A stretch of DNA of 15,724 bases from Actinomycetota bacterium (GCA_005885115.1 VAXX01000099.1:1-15724), one strand, 5' to 3'; shown: positions 1 through 7,755, counted from the first letter of the stretch. The notes: generated by a model from the letters alone, not told the origin. Numbers and translations are program-made.

Positions 1-434
1 ACGGGGTGATCCCGCGGACCGCGCTGCCGGAGGTGTTGCGGCGCATCGGCGAGCTGTCCCGCGAGCACGGGGTACGGGTGGCCAACGTTTTCCACGCCGG
101 TGACGGCAACCTGCACCCGCTGGTCCTGTTCGACGAGGCGGTACCCGGGCAGGCGGAGCGGGCCGAGGAGGTGTCCGCCGCGATCCTCGGGCTGTGCATC
201 GAGTACGGCGGCTCGATCACCGGCGAGCACGGCGTCGGCGTGGACAAGGTGGCGTACCTGCCGAAGATGTTCACCGACGACGACCTGCAGACCATGCAGA
301 TGGTCCGGTGCGCGTTCGACCCGGCCGGGATCGCCAATCCCCGCAAGGTCTTCCCGGCCCCGCGACTGTGCGGCGAGATCCCCGGGCGGCACCATGGCGC
401 GCCGCCGCTGGCGCACGTCGGGGAGGTGTTCTGA
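1..434 (+). CDS. glcD: Glycolate/D-lactate oxidase FAD subunit GlcD, C-terminal part (5' end outside window)
   Basis: This is the last ~143 residues of an FAD-linked oxidase of the GlcD family, the catalytic flavoprotein of the membrane-associated GlcDEF complex that oxidises glycolate or lactate and passes electrons to the respiratory chain. The frame is open to the left edge, so the true start lies outside. What is visible is the FAD-oxidase C-terminal domain: FHAGDGNLHP near the start (the conserved H-x-GDGN-x-H signature), GGSITGEHGVG in the middle, and the terminal FDPAGIANPRKVFP motif that closes this family. About 25 further residues follow this motif with no recognisable domain. glcE starts 3 nt after its stop, in the usual glcD-glcE-glcF order. 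The family call is secure. Whether the substrate is glycolate, D-lactate or another 2-hydroxy acid cannot be read from this fragment. Confidence 0.93.
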   Translation, partial: GVIPRTALPEVLRRIGELSREHGVRVANVFHAGDGNLHPLVLFDEAVPGQAERAEEVSAAILGLCIEYGGSITGEHGVGVDKVAYLPKMFTDDDLQTMQMVRCAFDPAGIANPRKVFPAPRLCGEIPGRHHGAPPLAHVGEVF

Positions 435-437
435 GGC

Positions 438-1640
438 GTGGACGTGGTGCTGGAAGCCTTGCGGTTCGCGGCCGGCGGGGCGGCCGGCACGGCCACGGAC
501 GCCGACGCGATCGCCGGGGTACCGGCGCGCTACGTGGCCCGCCCATCGTCCACAGTGGACAGTGCGGCGGTCCTGCGGGTGGCAGCGGCCCGCGACCTGA
601 CCGTGGTGGTCCGCGGCGCCGGGACCAAGCAGGACTGGGGGATGCCGCCGCGCCGGCTGGACCTCATCCTGGACACCGGGCGGCTGACCGGGGTGGTGGA
701 ACACGCGGCCGGTGACCTGATCGCGGTGGTCCGCGCGGGTACCACCGTCGAGGAGCTGGCCGGCAAGCTGGCCGTGGCCGGGCAGCAGCTCGCGCTGGAC
801 ACCCCGCTTTCCGGCGCCACCGTCGGCGGCACCGTCGCCACCGCCACCAGCGGCCCGCGCCGGCTGCTCTACGGCACCGTCCGGGACCTGCTCATCGGGA
901 TCACCGTGGTGCGGGCCGACGGGGTGGTCGCGCGGGCCGGCGGCAAGGTCGTGAAGAACGTCGCCGGGTACGACCTGGGCAAGCTCCTCACCGGCTCGTA
1001 CGGCACCCTCGGGCTGATCACCGAGTGCGTGTTCCGCCTGCACCCGGTACCCGCGGCGACCGCGTACGTGTCCCGGCCGGTGGACGGTCCGCAGGAGCTG
1101 GGCCGGCTCGCGGCCGCGATCCGGGGCGCCCAGGTCGTACCGAGCGCACTGGAGGTCGACGCCCCACCGGACCGGCCGATGACGCTCGTCGTCGAGCTCG
1201 ACGGGGTACCGGGCGGGGTCCGCCAGCGCGCCGACGCGGTCGCCGGGATCCTCGGCGGGGCAACGGTCTTCGGCACCCCGCCCGGCTGGTGGGCCCGGTA
1301 CCCCTGGGCACCGGGCGAGATCGGGCTCAAGCTGACCGGGGCCCTGTCACGGATACCGGCGCTGCTGTCGGCGGCGCGCGGGTACACCGTCCGGGGCTCG
1401 GTCGGCACCGGCGTCCTGTACGCCGCCCTGCCCGCCGCCGAGGCCGACGCGGTCACGCCGTTGCGCGGGGCGGCCACCCGGGCCGGGGGTCACGCGGTCG
1501 TCCTGACCGCTCCCCCACCGGTACGCGACCGGCTCGACCTGTGGGGTCCGGTCGAGGGGCTGGCCCTGATGCGGCGGGTCAAGGCGCAGTTCGACCCGGA
1601 AGGGCGGTTGGCGCCCGGGCGGTTCGTGGGAGGGATCTGA
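438..1640 (+). CDS. glcE: Glycolate oxidase FAD-binding subunit GlcE
   Basis: This is a 400-residue FAD-binding (PCMH-type) protein, second subunit of the GlcDEF 2-hydroxy-acid oxidase. The N-terminal half carries the FAD fold: VVVRGAGTKQDWG (~residues 55-67), the GATVGGTVATATSGPRR loop (~128-144), and KVVKNVAGYDLGKLLTGSYG (~170-189), a hallmark of GlcE/GlcD. The C-terminal half is degenerate and ends in the FDPEGRLAPGRF motif. It is slightly longer than E. coli GlcE (about 350 aa). The GTG at 438 is used here. GTG at 444 is equally possible and has better spacing: GAGG at 433-436 is 7 nt before it, while GGGAGG at 421-426 is 11 nt before 438. The choice changes the protein by two residues. 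It starts 3 nt after glcD, and its stop shares one base with the glcF start, so the three are surely co-transcribed. One copy of the 13-bp palindrome lies inside it (548-560). Confidence 0.92.
   Translation: MDVVLEALRFAAGGAAGTATDADAIAGVPARYVARPSSTVDSAAVLRVAAARDLTVVVRGAGTKQDWGMPPRRLDLILDTGRLTGVVEHAAGDLIAVVRAGTTVEELAGKLAVAGQQLALDTPLSGATVGGTVATATSGPRRLLYGTVRDLLIGITVVRADGVVARAGGKVVKNVAGYDLGKLLTGSYGTLGLITECVFRLHPVPAATAYVSRPVDGPQELGRLAAAIRGAQVVPSALEVDAPPDRPMTLVVELDGVPGGVRQRADAVAGILGGATVFGTPPGWWARYPWAPGEIGLKLTGALSRIPALLSAARGYTVRGSVGTGVLYAALPAAEADAVTPLRGAATRAGGHAVVLTAPPPVRDRLDLWGPVEGLALMRRVKAQFDPEGRLAPGRFVGGI
548..560. repeat. 13-bp palindrome GTCCACAGTGGAC, copy 1 (inside glcE)
   Basis: A perfect 6+1+6 palindrome, GTCCAC-A-GTGGAC, encoding the middle of RPSSTVDSA in glcE. 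Identical copies occur at 2297-2309 and 4683-4695, and a one-mismatch copy at 1694-1706. The reading phase here (tcg tcc aca gtg gac) differs from that in glcF, so shared protein sequence does not explain the repeat. Its function is unknown. Confidence 0.7.
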
Positions 1641-2908
1641 TGAGCGCGTTCGACGAGCACCACCCGCCCCGGGCGGACCTGATCGAGGACTGTGTCCACT
1701 GTGGATTCTGCCTGCCCACCTGCCCCACGTACGTGCTGTGGGGGCAGGAGATGGACTCGCCGCGCGGGCGGATCCACCTGATGGCGCAGGGGCTGGCGGG
1801 CGAGCCGTTGAGCGGGTCGATGGTCACCCACTTCGACCGGTGCCTGGGCTGCATGGCCTGCGTCACCGCGTGCCCGTCCGGGGTCCGGTACGACCGGCTC
1901 ATCGAGGACACCCGGCAGCAGGTCGAGCGCCGGTACCCGCGGCCGGTCCGGGACCGGGCGTTCCGGGCGGCCATCTTCGCACTGTTCCCGTACCCGCGGC
2001 GGATGCGGCTGGCGCGGGGACCGTTGCGCGCGTACCGGGCGCTGGCCCGGGGCCGGCGGCTGCTGCCCGAACCGTTGGCGACGGCCGAGTCCCTCGCACC
2101 ACCGCTGACCAAGCGGGAACGGTTGCCCGAGCGGGTTGCGGCGGTCGGCCGGCGCCGGGCGGTCGTCGGGCTGCTCACCGGCTGCGTACAGGACGCCTTC
2201 TTCCCCGACGTGAACGCGGCTACCGCCCGGGTACTCGCCGCCGAGGGCTGCGACGTGGTGATCCCGCGCGGGCAGGGGTGCTGCGGCGCGCTGTCTGTCC
2301 ACAGTGGACGCGAGGACGAGGCGGGCCGGTTCGCCCGCCGGCTCGTCGACGCGTACGCCAATTCCGGCATCGACTACCTCGTCGTCAACGCGGCCGGCTG
2401 TGGGTCGGTGCTCAAGGAGTACCGGGACACCCGGTTCGCCGCCCGGGTACGGGACCTGTCCGAGGTACTGGTCGAGCTGGGCCCGGTCGCGCCCCGGCAC
2501 CCGTTGCCGGTCACCGTCGCGTACCACGACGCCTGCCACCTCGCCCACGCCCAGGGCATCCGCGCGCAGCCCCGGCAGCTCCTGCGGGCCATCCCGGAGC
2601 TGGACCTGCGGGAGATCGCCGATCCGGAGATCTGCTGCGGGTCGGCCGGCATCTGGAACCTGCTGAACCCGCAGCCCGCGCGGGAACTCGGCGAGCGCAA
2701 GGCCCGCGACGTCCTCGCCACCGGCGCGCGGCTGCTGGTGACCGCCAACCCCGGGTGCCTGATGCAGGTGGCGTCGGCGCTGCGGCGTACCGGCGGCACG
2801 ATCGGGCTCGCGCACACCGCCCAGGTACTCGACGCCAGTATCCGCGGGCTACCCGTCGCCCGCCTGGTACCGGCGTCGTCGTCCCCCACCCCCGAAGCGT
2901 CGAGGTGA
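1640..2908 (+). CDS. glcF: Glycolate oxidase iron-sulfur subunit GlcF
   Basis: A 422-residue iron-sulfur protein that takes electrons from the GlcD/GlcE flavins and passes them to the membrane quinone pool. The N-terminus has two [4Fe-4S] motifs: C18-x2-C21-x2-C24-x3-C28-P and C68-x2-C71-x2-C74-x3-C78-P. The rest holds two CCG (heterodisulfide-reductase-type) domains: GQGCCGALS (~211-219) with NAAGCGS (~250-256), and YHDACHLAHAQ (~295-305) with ICCGSAG (~331-337) and TANPGCLMQ near the C-terminus. The length matches E. coli GlcF (about 407 aa). The ATG at 1640 overlaps the glcE stop by one base (TGATG) and is preceded by GGAGG at 1629-1633, 6 nt away, so the start is well supported. The frame is open far upstream, but that stretch is a shadow of glcE. 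All expected cysteines are present. Confidence 0.95.
   Translation: MSAFDEHHPPRADLIEDCVHCGFCLPTCPTYVLWGQEMDSPRGRIHLMAQGLAGEPLSGSMVTHFDRCLGCMACVTACPSGVRYDRLIEDTRQQVERRYPRPVRDRAFRAAIFALFPYPRRMRLARGPLRAYRALARGRRLLPEPLATAESLAPPLTKRERLPERVAAVGRRRAVVGLLTGCVQDAFFPDVNAATARVLAAEGCDVVIPRGQGCCGALSVHSGREDEAGRFARRLVDAYANSGIDYLVVNAAGCGSVLKEYRDTRFAARVRDLSEVLVELGPVAPRHPLPVTVAYHDACHLAHAQGIRAQPRQLLRAIPELDLREIADPEICCGSAGIWNLLNPQPARELGERKARDVLATGARLLVTANPGCLMQVASALRRTGGTIGLAHTAQVLDASIRGLPVARLVPASSSPTPEASR
1694..1706. repeat. 13-bp palindrome variant GTCCACTGTGGAT (inside glcF)
   Basis: This matches the reverse complement of the 13-mer (GTCCACTGTGGAC) at 12 of 13 positions. It encodes V-H-C-G of the first Fe-S motif (DCVHCGFC), so protein constraint alone could explain it. 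It is the weakest member of the set. Confidence 0.35.
2297..2309. repeat. 13-bp palindrome GTCCACAGTGGAC, copy 3 (inside glcF)
   Basis: An exact copy of the 13-mer seen at 548-560 and 4683-4695, encoding V-H-S-G (tct gtc cac agt gga cgc) just after the GCCGA motif of glcF. The reading frame differs from the copy in glcE. Confidence 0.7.
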
Positions 2909-2912
2909 TCCC

Positions 2913-4664
2913 ATGCCCGATCAGTTCACGATCATCACCAACCCGGTCGCCCACTCCGTCGCGCTCTCCGCCATCTTCGCCGCCCTCGCCCTGCTCACCC
3001 TGTTCGTACTGCTGGGTGTCGTGCGCATGCGGGCCTGGCTCGCCGCGCTCATCTCGCTGGCCGTCGCGCTCGTCGTGGCCGTGGTGGTGTACTCGATGCC
3101 GGTCGGGCAGGCCCTCCTGTCGGCGAGCGAGGGCGCCGCGTTCGGCTTCTTCCCGATCCTGTGGATCGTGCTCAACGCGATCTGGGTGTACAACCTGACC
3201 GTCGCCAGCGGGTACTCCGACGTGCTGCGCCGGTCCATGGCCCGGGTCAGCCCGGACATGCGCATCCAGGCCGTCATCATCGCGTTCTGCTTCGGCGCGC
3301 TGCTGGAGGCGCTGGCCGGCTTCGGTACCCCGGTGGCCATCACCGTGGTGATGCTGATCGCGCTGGGATTCCGGCCGATCCACGCGGCCGCCCTGTCGCT
3401 GATCGCCAACACCGCGCCGGTGGCGTTCGGCGCACTGGCCACCCCGATCGTCACCCTCGCCACGGTCAGCCACGGGGCCAACGAGGATCACCGGCTCACC
3501 GTGGACACGATCGGGGCGATGGTCGGGCGGCAGACCCCGATCCTGGCCCTGGTGGTACCGCTGGTGCTGGTCGCGGTCGTCGACGGCCGGCGCGGGGTAC
3601 GCCAGACCTGGCCGGCCGCGGCCGTGGCCGGCGTCACGTTCGGAGTCGCGCAGTTCGTCGCGTCCAACTACGTCTCGGTACCGCTGACCGACATCATCGC
3701 CTCGCTGGTCTCCGCGGCCGCGGTCGTCCTGCTGGTCCGGGTCTGGCGGCCGGTCGAATCCCCCGATCTCGCCGTGGAGCACCTGGCGCTGGCCCGGACG
3801 GGTGGCGGCGCCGGGGAGGGTACGACCACCGGCGAGGTACTGGGCGATGCTCCCGGTACCCAGCACCCGGTCGACGTACGGCCGGGCGCGCACCGGCTCA
3901 CCCGGGCCGTACCGGACACCGGTGCCGAGGTGGCCCGCGCGTACGCCCCGTACGTCATCATCATCGCGGTCTTCTCGATCGCGAACCTCAGCGTGGTCAA
4001 GTCGGCCCTGGCGAAGAAGCCGTGGACGGAGAGCTTCGCCTGGCCGGGACTGCACATCGTCTCCGGCAACGGCAAGCCGTTGTCGTCCATCACGTTCGCG
4101 TTCGGTTGGCTGCCCGCCGCCGGTACCCTCATGATCATCTCGGGTATCCTCACCGCGTTCGTCCTGCGGGTGGGGCCCGGCCGGGCCCTGCGCGCCTACG
4201 TCGACACGTACGTCGAGCTGCGGTACGCCATCGTCACGGTGATGGCCGTGCTGGCGCTGGCCTACGTGCTCAACCAGTCCGGCCAGACCAACACGCTCGG
4301 CGCGGCCTTCGCCGCGGCAGGTGGCGTCTTCGTGTTCCTGTCGGCGATCCTCGGCTGGCTCGGGGTCGCCGTCACCGGCTCGGACACCTCGTCCAACGCG
4401 CTGTTCGGCGCCCTGCAGGTACAGACGGCGGCGCGCGCCGGCCTGGATCCCCTGCTGCTGGCCGCCGCCAACTCGTCGGGCGGGGTGATGGGCAAGATGA
4501 TCAGCCCGCAGAACCTGGCGATCGCGGCCAGCGCGGTCGGCATGGCCGGACGGGAAGGCGAGATCTTCCGCCGGGTACTGGGTTGGAGCCTGCTGCTGCT
4601 GCTGTTCATCTGCGTCCTGGTGACCCTGCAGGCCACTCCGGTGCTGCACTGGATGGTGCCGTAA
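2913..4664 (+). CDS. lctP: L-lactate/glycolate permease, LctP (GlcA) family
   Basis: A 583-residue integral membrane transporter of the lactate permease family (LctP/LldP/GlcA), which imports lactate or glycolate by proton symport. The protein is hydrophobic along nearly its whole length, with roughly 12-14 likely membrane segments. Family signatures are FCFGALLEALAGFGTPVAI (~127-145), NTAPVAFGALATPI (~167-180), and near the C-terminus VTGSDTSSNALFGALQ followed by ANSSGGVMGKMISPQN. A hydrophilic loop at about residues 287-345, rich in Gly, Thr and charged residues, makes it slightly longer than the usual ~550. ATG 2913 lies 4 nt after the glcF stop, with GAGG at 2902-2905 spaced 7 nt. Its place directly behind glcDEF says it feeds the oxidase. 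Lactate and glycolate cannot be told apart by sequence. Confidence 0.94.
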   Translation: MPDQFTIITNPVAHSVALSAIFAALALLTLFVLLGVVRMRAWLAALISLAVALVVAVVVYSMPVGQALLSASEGAAFGFFPILWIVLNAIWVYNLTVASGYSDVLRRSMARVSPDMRIQAVIIAFCFGALLEALAGFGTPVAITVVMLIALGFRPIHAAALSLIANTAPVAFGALATPIVTLATVSHGANEDHRLTVDTIGAMVGRQTPILALVVPLVLVAVVDGRRGVRQTWPAAAVAGVTFGVAQFVASNYVSVPLTDIIASLVSAAAVVLLVRVWRPVESPDLAVEHLALARTGGGAGEGTTTGEVLGDAPGTQHPVDVRPGAHRLTRAVPDTGAEVARAYAPYVIIIAVFSIANLSVVKSALAKKPWTESFAWPGLHIVSGNGKPLSSITFAFGWLPAAGTLMIISGILTAFVLRVGPGRALRAYVDTYVELRYAIVTVMAVLALAYVLNQSGQTNTLGAAFAAAGGVFVFLSAILGWLGVAVTGSDTSSNALFGALQVQTAARAGLDPLLLAAANSSGGVMGKMISPQNLAIAASAVGMAGREGEIFRRVLGWSLLLLLFICVLVTLQATPVLHWMVP

Positions 4665-4670
4665 CGAAAG

Positions 4671-4707
4671 CGAGCGGCCACCGTCCACAGTGGACGGTGG
4701 CCGCTCG
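4671..4707. terminator. 18-bp perfect inverted repeat between convergent lctP and GH2 genes (bidirectional terminator candidate)
   Basis: CGAGCGGCCACCGTCCAC (4671-4688), one A, then its exact reverse complement (4690-4707). The repeat starts 6 nt after the lctP stop and ends 9 nt before the GH2 stop, where a shared bidirectional terminator would be expected. A real RNA hairpin would open the tip to a 3-5 nt loop. There is no U tract (GGTTCCCC follows on the plus strand; TTTCG-rich sequence on the other), which is common for actinobacterial terminators. The tip is an exact copy of the 13-bp palindrome (4683-4695). Confidence 0.8.
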
Positions 4708-4716
4708 GGTTCCCCA

Positions 4717-7548
4717 CTAGCCGGCCACGTTGACCGTACCGACGTTCCAGCCCGACAGGCTGACCACGGGGCTCGCCCCGCGCAGGTCCGCCGAGTCGTA
4801 GCTCGCCGTGAGCGTCTGCGACTCACCCGGCCACAGGGTGATGTCGTTGTCGTTCCACAGCGCCGAGGTGACCTGGTTGTCACCGGAGGCCGGGGTGCTC
4901 CCGCTGCCCCGGCGGATGTCCGCCCGCAGGAAGAAGGACACGGCCGTACTCGCGGTGTTGGTGACCGTCACCGTGGTGACCGTGTCCGCCCCGTTCGGAC
5001 CCGAGCCGCCGCTGGTCTTCGCGGTCACCTTGACCGAGCTGCCCGGCAGCGAGTGCAGGGCGGTCAGGTTGCCGTACTGGCTCATCGTCGCCTGCGGGTT
5101 GCCCAGGGTCGAGCCCCAGTTCACCACGTCCTTCTGGCTGGACAGCCAGTACACGTTCCGGTCCACCACGGTGGAACCCTTACGCAGCACCAGTTCCACG
5201 AACGAGGTCTTGGCCGCCGCGGGCGGGGTGGTCGCCCCCGGTACCTTCGGTGACAGGACCCCGGTACGCACCTGCTGGCTGGACAGCGTGATCGCGTTGA
5301 CCGTCTGGTCGTCGAGCACCTTGCCGGCCAGGTCGTACACCTTCGACTCCACCGACAGCCCGCTCTGCGACGAGCCGCCCAGGTTGTCCACGGTCACGCT
5401 GTTGTTGTCGTACCCGTAGAGCACGTGCAGCGTCTCGTTGGCCTTCTTCGCGCCGAAGAAGCTGCCCGCCTGGTCGCCGTCGTAGTTGTACAGCGTCCAC
5501 AGCAGCGACGGCCAGCCCTTGTTGACCTGCCAGTAGATGGTGCCGGTGGCCGGGGTCGGCGTCTTGGTCGAGTGGTGGATGAACGCCTCGAACTGCGAGC
5601 GGGTGTTCTCGTAGTTGGCCAGCTGCGCCTCTTGTACGTAGCTGTTGAGGTCGGTCCACTTGCCGTACCGCTTGGTCAGCGCCTGGTCGAAGACGAACAG
5701 CTGACCGAAGCTGTACCCGCCGTGCCCGTTCTCGTAGTTGAGGTGGTACTGGTTGAAGCTCGGGTTCTGCCACAGGTTCGACTGGTCCGAGGCGGACATG
5801 AACCGCCTGATGGAGTCCAGCGTCGGTACGGTGTCCCCGGCGCTCTCCTCGCTGTCGAAGCCCCACGAGCCACCGGAGTTGGTCTGGTCACCGCCACCGG
5901 AGTGGCTGGTGTCGTACCAGTAGCTCGGCGGCACCCAGTCGTACGGGCCCTCCTTCTCCCCCGACGGACCGAGCTTCGCGCTGGACTTGTACTCCGCCGA
6001 GGAGATGATCGGCACGTCGAAGTCGGCCTGCGCGAAGGCGGACAACGTCGCCGACTCGGTCGAGGACGGCGGCGCGTTGTCGCTCCAGCTGAACGTGACC
6101 ACGCTCGGGTGGTTGCGCTCGTTCTGCCCGATGGTCAGCGCCGAGAGCTTGTACAGGTTGAGCGTGGTCGAACTGGGCGAGCCCTGCTCCCAGAAGTCGC
6201 AGCACTGGTACCCGGAGTCGATCATCATGCCGGCCGCGTCGGCCTGCCGGTAGAAGTCCTCCGGCATGAAGTGGCCCTCCAGCCGGATCATGTTCAGGCC
6301 CAGGTTCTTCAGCAGGGCGAGCTGCCGGGCGGTGTCGGCCGCGGAGTAGCGCAGGAACAGGTCGGGCGCGAAGCCGCCGCCGCGCACCACGATGTTCTTT
6401 CCGTTGATGGTGTACCGGCGGACCCCGTTGGGCGCGATCGAGGACTTGCCGACCAGCGACGAGGTGACGGTACGGATGCCGAACGTCCCGGTCGTCGCGT
6501 CGGACACCGTGCCGTTCTGTGACACCGAGGTGTCCAGCGTGTACAGCGGCGACGGGCCCATCTGGTACGGCCACCAGACCTGCGGGTGCGCGATGGTCAG
6601 GCTCGGGAACGCGCTCGGGGTGAACGAGACGGTCTTGGTGCTGTGCGCACTCACGGACACCGTCTGCTGCACCGTGACCGGGGTACCTCCGCCCGGCGGC
6701 GTGATGGTCGCGCTGCCCGAGCCGGTCTGCGTCGCGCCGGAGCTGTTGGTGACGTCGGTCTTCACGGTCAGCGCCGAGCTGCTCAGGTCGGCCGCGTTGG
6801 CCTGTACCACGTGGGCGTTGCTGTCGCTGAGCGGGTTGCTCACCTTGAGCTGGACCGGGAACTGCAGGCCGGTGTTGTTGTCCGGCGGGATCTGGTTCCA
6901 GTCCACGTCGTCCAGGGTCAGCATCGACTTGGGGTTGTTCGGGTAGACCTCCAGGGCCAGCGAGTTGGTGCCGGCCCGCAGGTGCCCGGTCACGTCGAAG
7001 GCGAACCGGGTGTACGCCCCGGTGACGGTGGCCTTGGTGGCCACCTCGGTGCCGTTGACCCAGACGTCGGCCGCGCCGACCACGCCGTTGACGATGACGC
7101 TCGCGGTCTGCCCGGCGGTCAGGTTCGCGGTGAAGTCGGTCCGGAACCACCACGGCACCGCGAACTGCGCCGCCTTCACCGGCCCGTTCGAGCCGGTACC
7201 GAAGCAACTTTTCATGTTGGTCGCGAAGAACACGTTGGGGCACTTGCCGTTCTGCAGCAGAGCGGCGATCTCGGTGCCCGGCGCGCCCGAGTCGTCCGGC
7301 GCCACCGACAGCCAGCCGCCGGTGTTGAAGCCCGGGGTGGAGATCTGCTGGCCGCTCTGGGTGGCGGTGGCGCTGCTGAGCACCTTCCAGCCGCCGGTAC
7401 CCAGCTTGGTCAGGTGGTGGCCGGACTGGGCCAGCGGGCCGGACAGGACGGCCGCGCTGGCGGCCGCGGCGGTGGCGAGGGCCGCGGCCGCGGCGGCCGC
7501 GGCCACCAAACGGCCGGAGATCCGCCGGTTGCGTTGCCGAATGATCAT
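4717..7548 (-). CDS. Secreted glycoside hydrolase family 2, exo-beta-D-glucosaminidase (CsxA) type
   Basis: A 943-residue secreted family 2 glycosidase. By similarity to actinomycete CsxA, it would remove single glucosamine units from the non-reducing end of chitosan oligomers. Residues 1-32 form a signal peptide: basic RNRR, a poly-Ala core, cleavage near ASA-A33. A jelly-roll sugar-binding domain follows (WWFRTDF ~133-139, DVWVNGTEV ~161-169), then an Ig-like domain (VWWPYQMG ~324-331), and the TIM barrel from about 380 (RGGGFAPDLFLR, NMIRLEGHFMPEDFY). The putative acid/base lies in FSWSDNAPP (S489-D490), and the nucleophile is probably E567 in FDSEESAG. The Ser-Asp pair in place of the Asn-Glu of beta-mannosidases is what characterised CsxA-type enzymes. 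Two beta-sandwich domains end the protein, with no carbohydrate-binding module. AGGAGG at 7555-7560 supports ATG 7548. A related GH2 specificity, such as beta-mannosidase, is the main alternative. Confidence 0.88.
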   Translation of the reverse strand: MIIRQRNRRISGRLVAAAAAAAALATAAAASAAVLSGPLAQSGHHLTKLGTGGWKVLSSATATQSGQQISTPGFNTGGWLSVAPDDSGAPGTEIAALLQNGKCPNVFFATNMKSCFGTGSNGPVKAAQFAVPWWFRTDFTANLTAGQTASVIVNGVVGAADVWVNGTEVATKATVTGAYTRFAFDVTGHLRAGTNSLALEVYPNNPKSMLTLDDVDWNQIPPDNNTGLQFPVQLKVSNPLSDSNAHVVQANAADLSSSALTVKTDVTNSSGATQTGSGSATITPPGGGTPVTVQQTVSVSAHSTKTVSFTPSAFPSLTIAHPQVWWPYQMGPSPLYTLDTSVSQNGTVSDATTGTFGIRTVTSSLVGKSSIAPNGVRRYTINGKNIVVRGGGFAPDLFLRYSAADTARQLALLKNLGLNMIRLEGHFMPEDFYRQADAAGMMIDSGYQCCDFWEQGSPSSTTLNLYKLSALTIGQNERNHPSVVTFSWSDNAPPSSTESATLSAFAQADFDVPIISSAEYKSSAKLGPSGEKEGPYDWVPPSYWYDTSHSGGGDQTNSGGSWGFDSEESAGDTVPTLDSIRRFMSASDQSNLWQNPSFNQYHLNYENGHGGYSFGQLFVFDQALTKRYGKWTDLNSYVQEAQLANYENTRSQFEAFIHHSTKTPTPATGTIYWQVNKGWPSLLWTLYNYDGDQAGSFFGAKKANETLHVLYGYDNNSVTVDNLGGSSQSGLSVESKVYDLAGKVLDDQTVNAITLSSQQVRTGVLSPKVPGATTPPAAAKTSFVELVLRKGSTVVDRNVYWLSSQKDVVNWGSTLGNPQATMSQYGNLTALHSLPGSSVKVTAKTSGGSGPNGADTVTTVTVTNTASTAVSFFLRADIRRGSGSTPASGDNQVTSALWNDNDITLWPGESQTLTASYDSADLRGASPVVSLSGWNVGTVNVAG

Positions 7549-7554
7549 CTACTG

Positions 7555-7560
7555 CCTCCT
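7555..7560 (-). promoter_or_regulatory. Strong ribosome binding site of the GH2 gene
   Basis: On the minus strand, AGGAGG lies 6 nt before ATG 7548. It is a full Shine-Dalgarno match and fixes the start of the secreted glucosaminidase. Confidence 0.8.
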
Positions 7561-7580
7561 GGGCGTTCCCGGCCGCGGCG

Positions 7581-7624
7581 TAATAGACATTAGTTAATAA
7601 GGCTGCCTGATAGACTATGGCCAA
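7581..7624. promoter_or_regulatory. AT-rich divergent regulatory segment between GH2 and deacetylase genes
   Basis: The 214-bp gap between the divergent starts (7549-7762) holds a sharply AT-rich block. Visible elements are two near-identical octamers, TAATAGAC (7581-7588) and TGATAGAC (7608-7615), 27 bp apart, and a small palindrome ATTAGTTAAT (7589-7598) between them. On the minus strand, TTGGCC (7619-7624) and TATTAA (7594-7599) could be weak -35/-10 elements for the GH2 gene, with a 19-nt spacing. Another short palindrome, CACCG-GA-CGGTG, lies at 7713-7724, 38 nt before the deacetylase start. No DasR-type or CsnR-type operator was recognised. A local repressor site is inference only. The rest of the gap shows nothing recognisable. 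Confidence 0.4.
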
Positions 7625-7750
7625 TCCCCTAACAACGGCAAGAAGCCGCGTCGCCACGACACGCCACTGGGCGGTACGGCGGCTGCCGGAATGGGTACGC
7701 CAGCGGTAGGGTCACCGGACGGTGCCATGTCTCTGTCCGTACCACACCAT

Positions 7751-7755
7751 GGGAG
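7751..7755 (+). promoter_or_regulatory. Ribosome binding site choosing ATG 7763 for the deacetylase
   Basis: GGGAG lies 7 nt before ATG 7763. The upstream in-frame ATGs (7691, 7727) would put a polar stretch ahead of the signal peptide. This site therefore favours the shorter form. Confidence 0.6.

Noticed and set aside
548..2309. DnaA boxes: parts of the 13-mer resemble TTGTCCACA
   Set aside because: Each copy differs from the box at one or more of the nine positions, the copies are kilobases apart inside genes, and no origin genes or AT-rich unwinding region are nearby.
2511..4883. A long minus-strand open frame (790 codons) opposite glcF-lctP
   Set aside because: It runs antisense to well-supported genes. 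Its predicted protein is a low-complexity mix of Arg, Gly, Asp, Gln and His typical of high-GC shadow frames, with no motif.
7454..7504. GCC/GCG-rich tract as a DNA repeat or regulatory element
   Set aside because: It is simply the poly-Ala core of the GH2 signal peptide.
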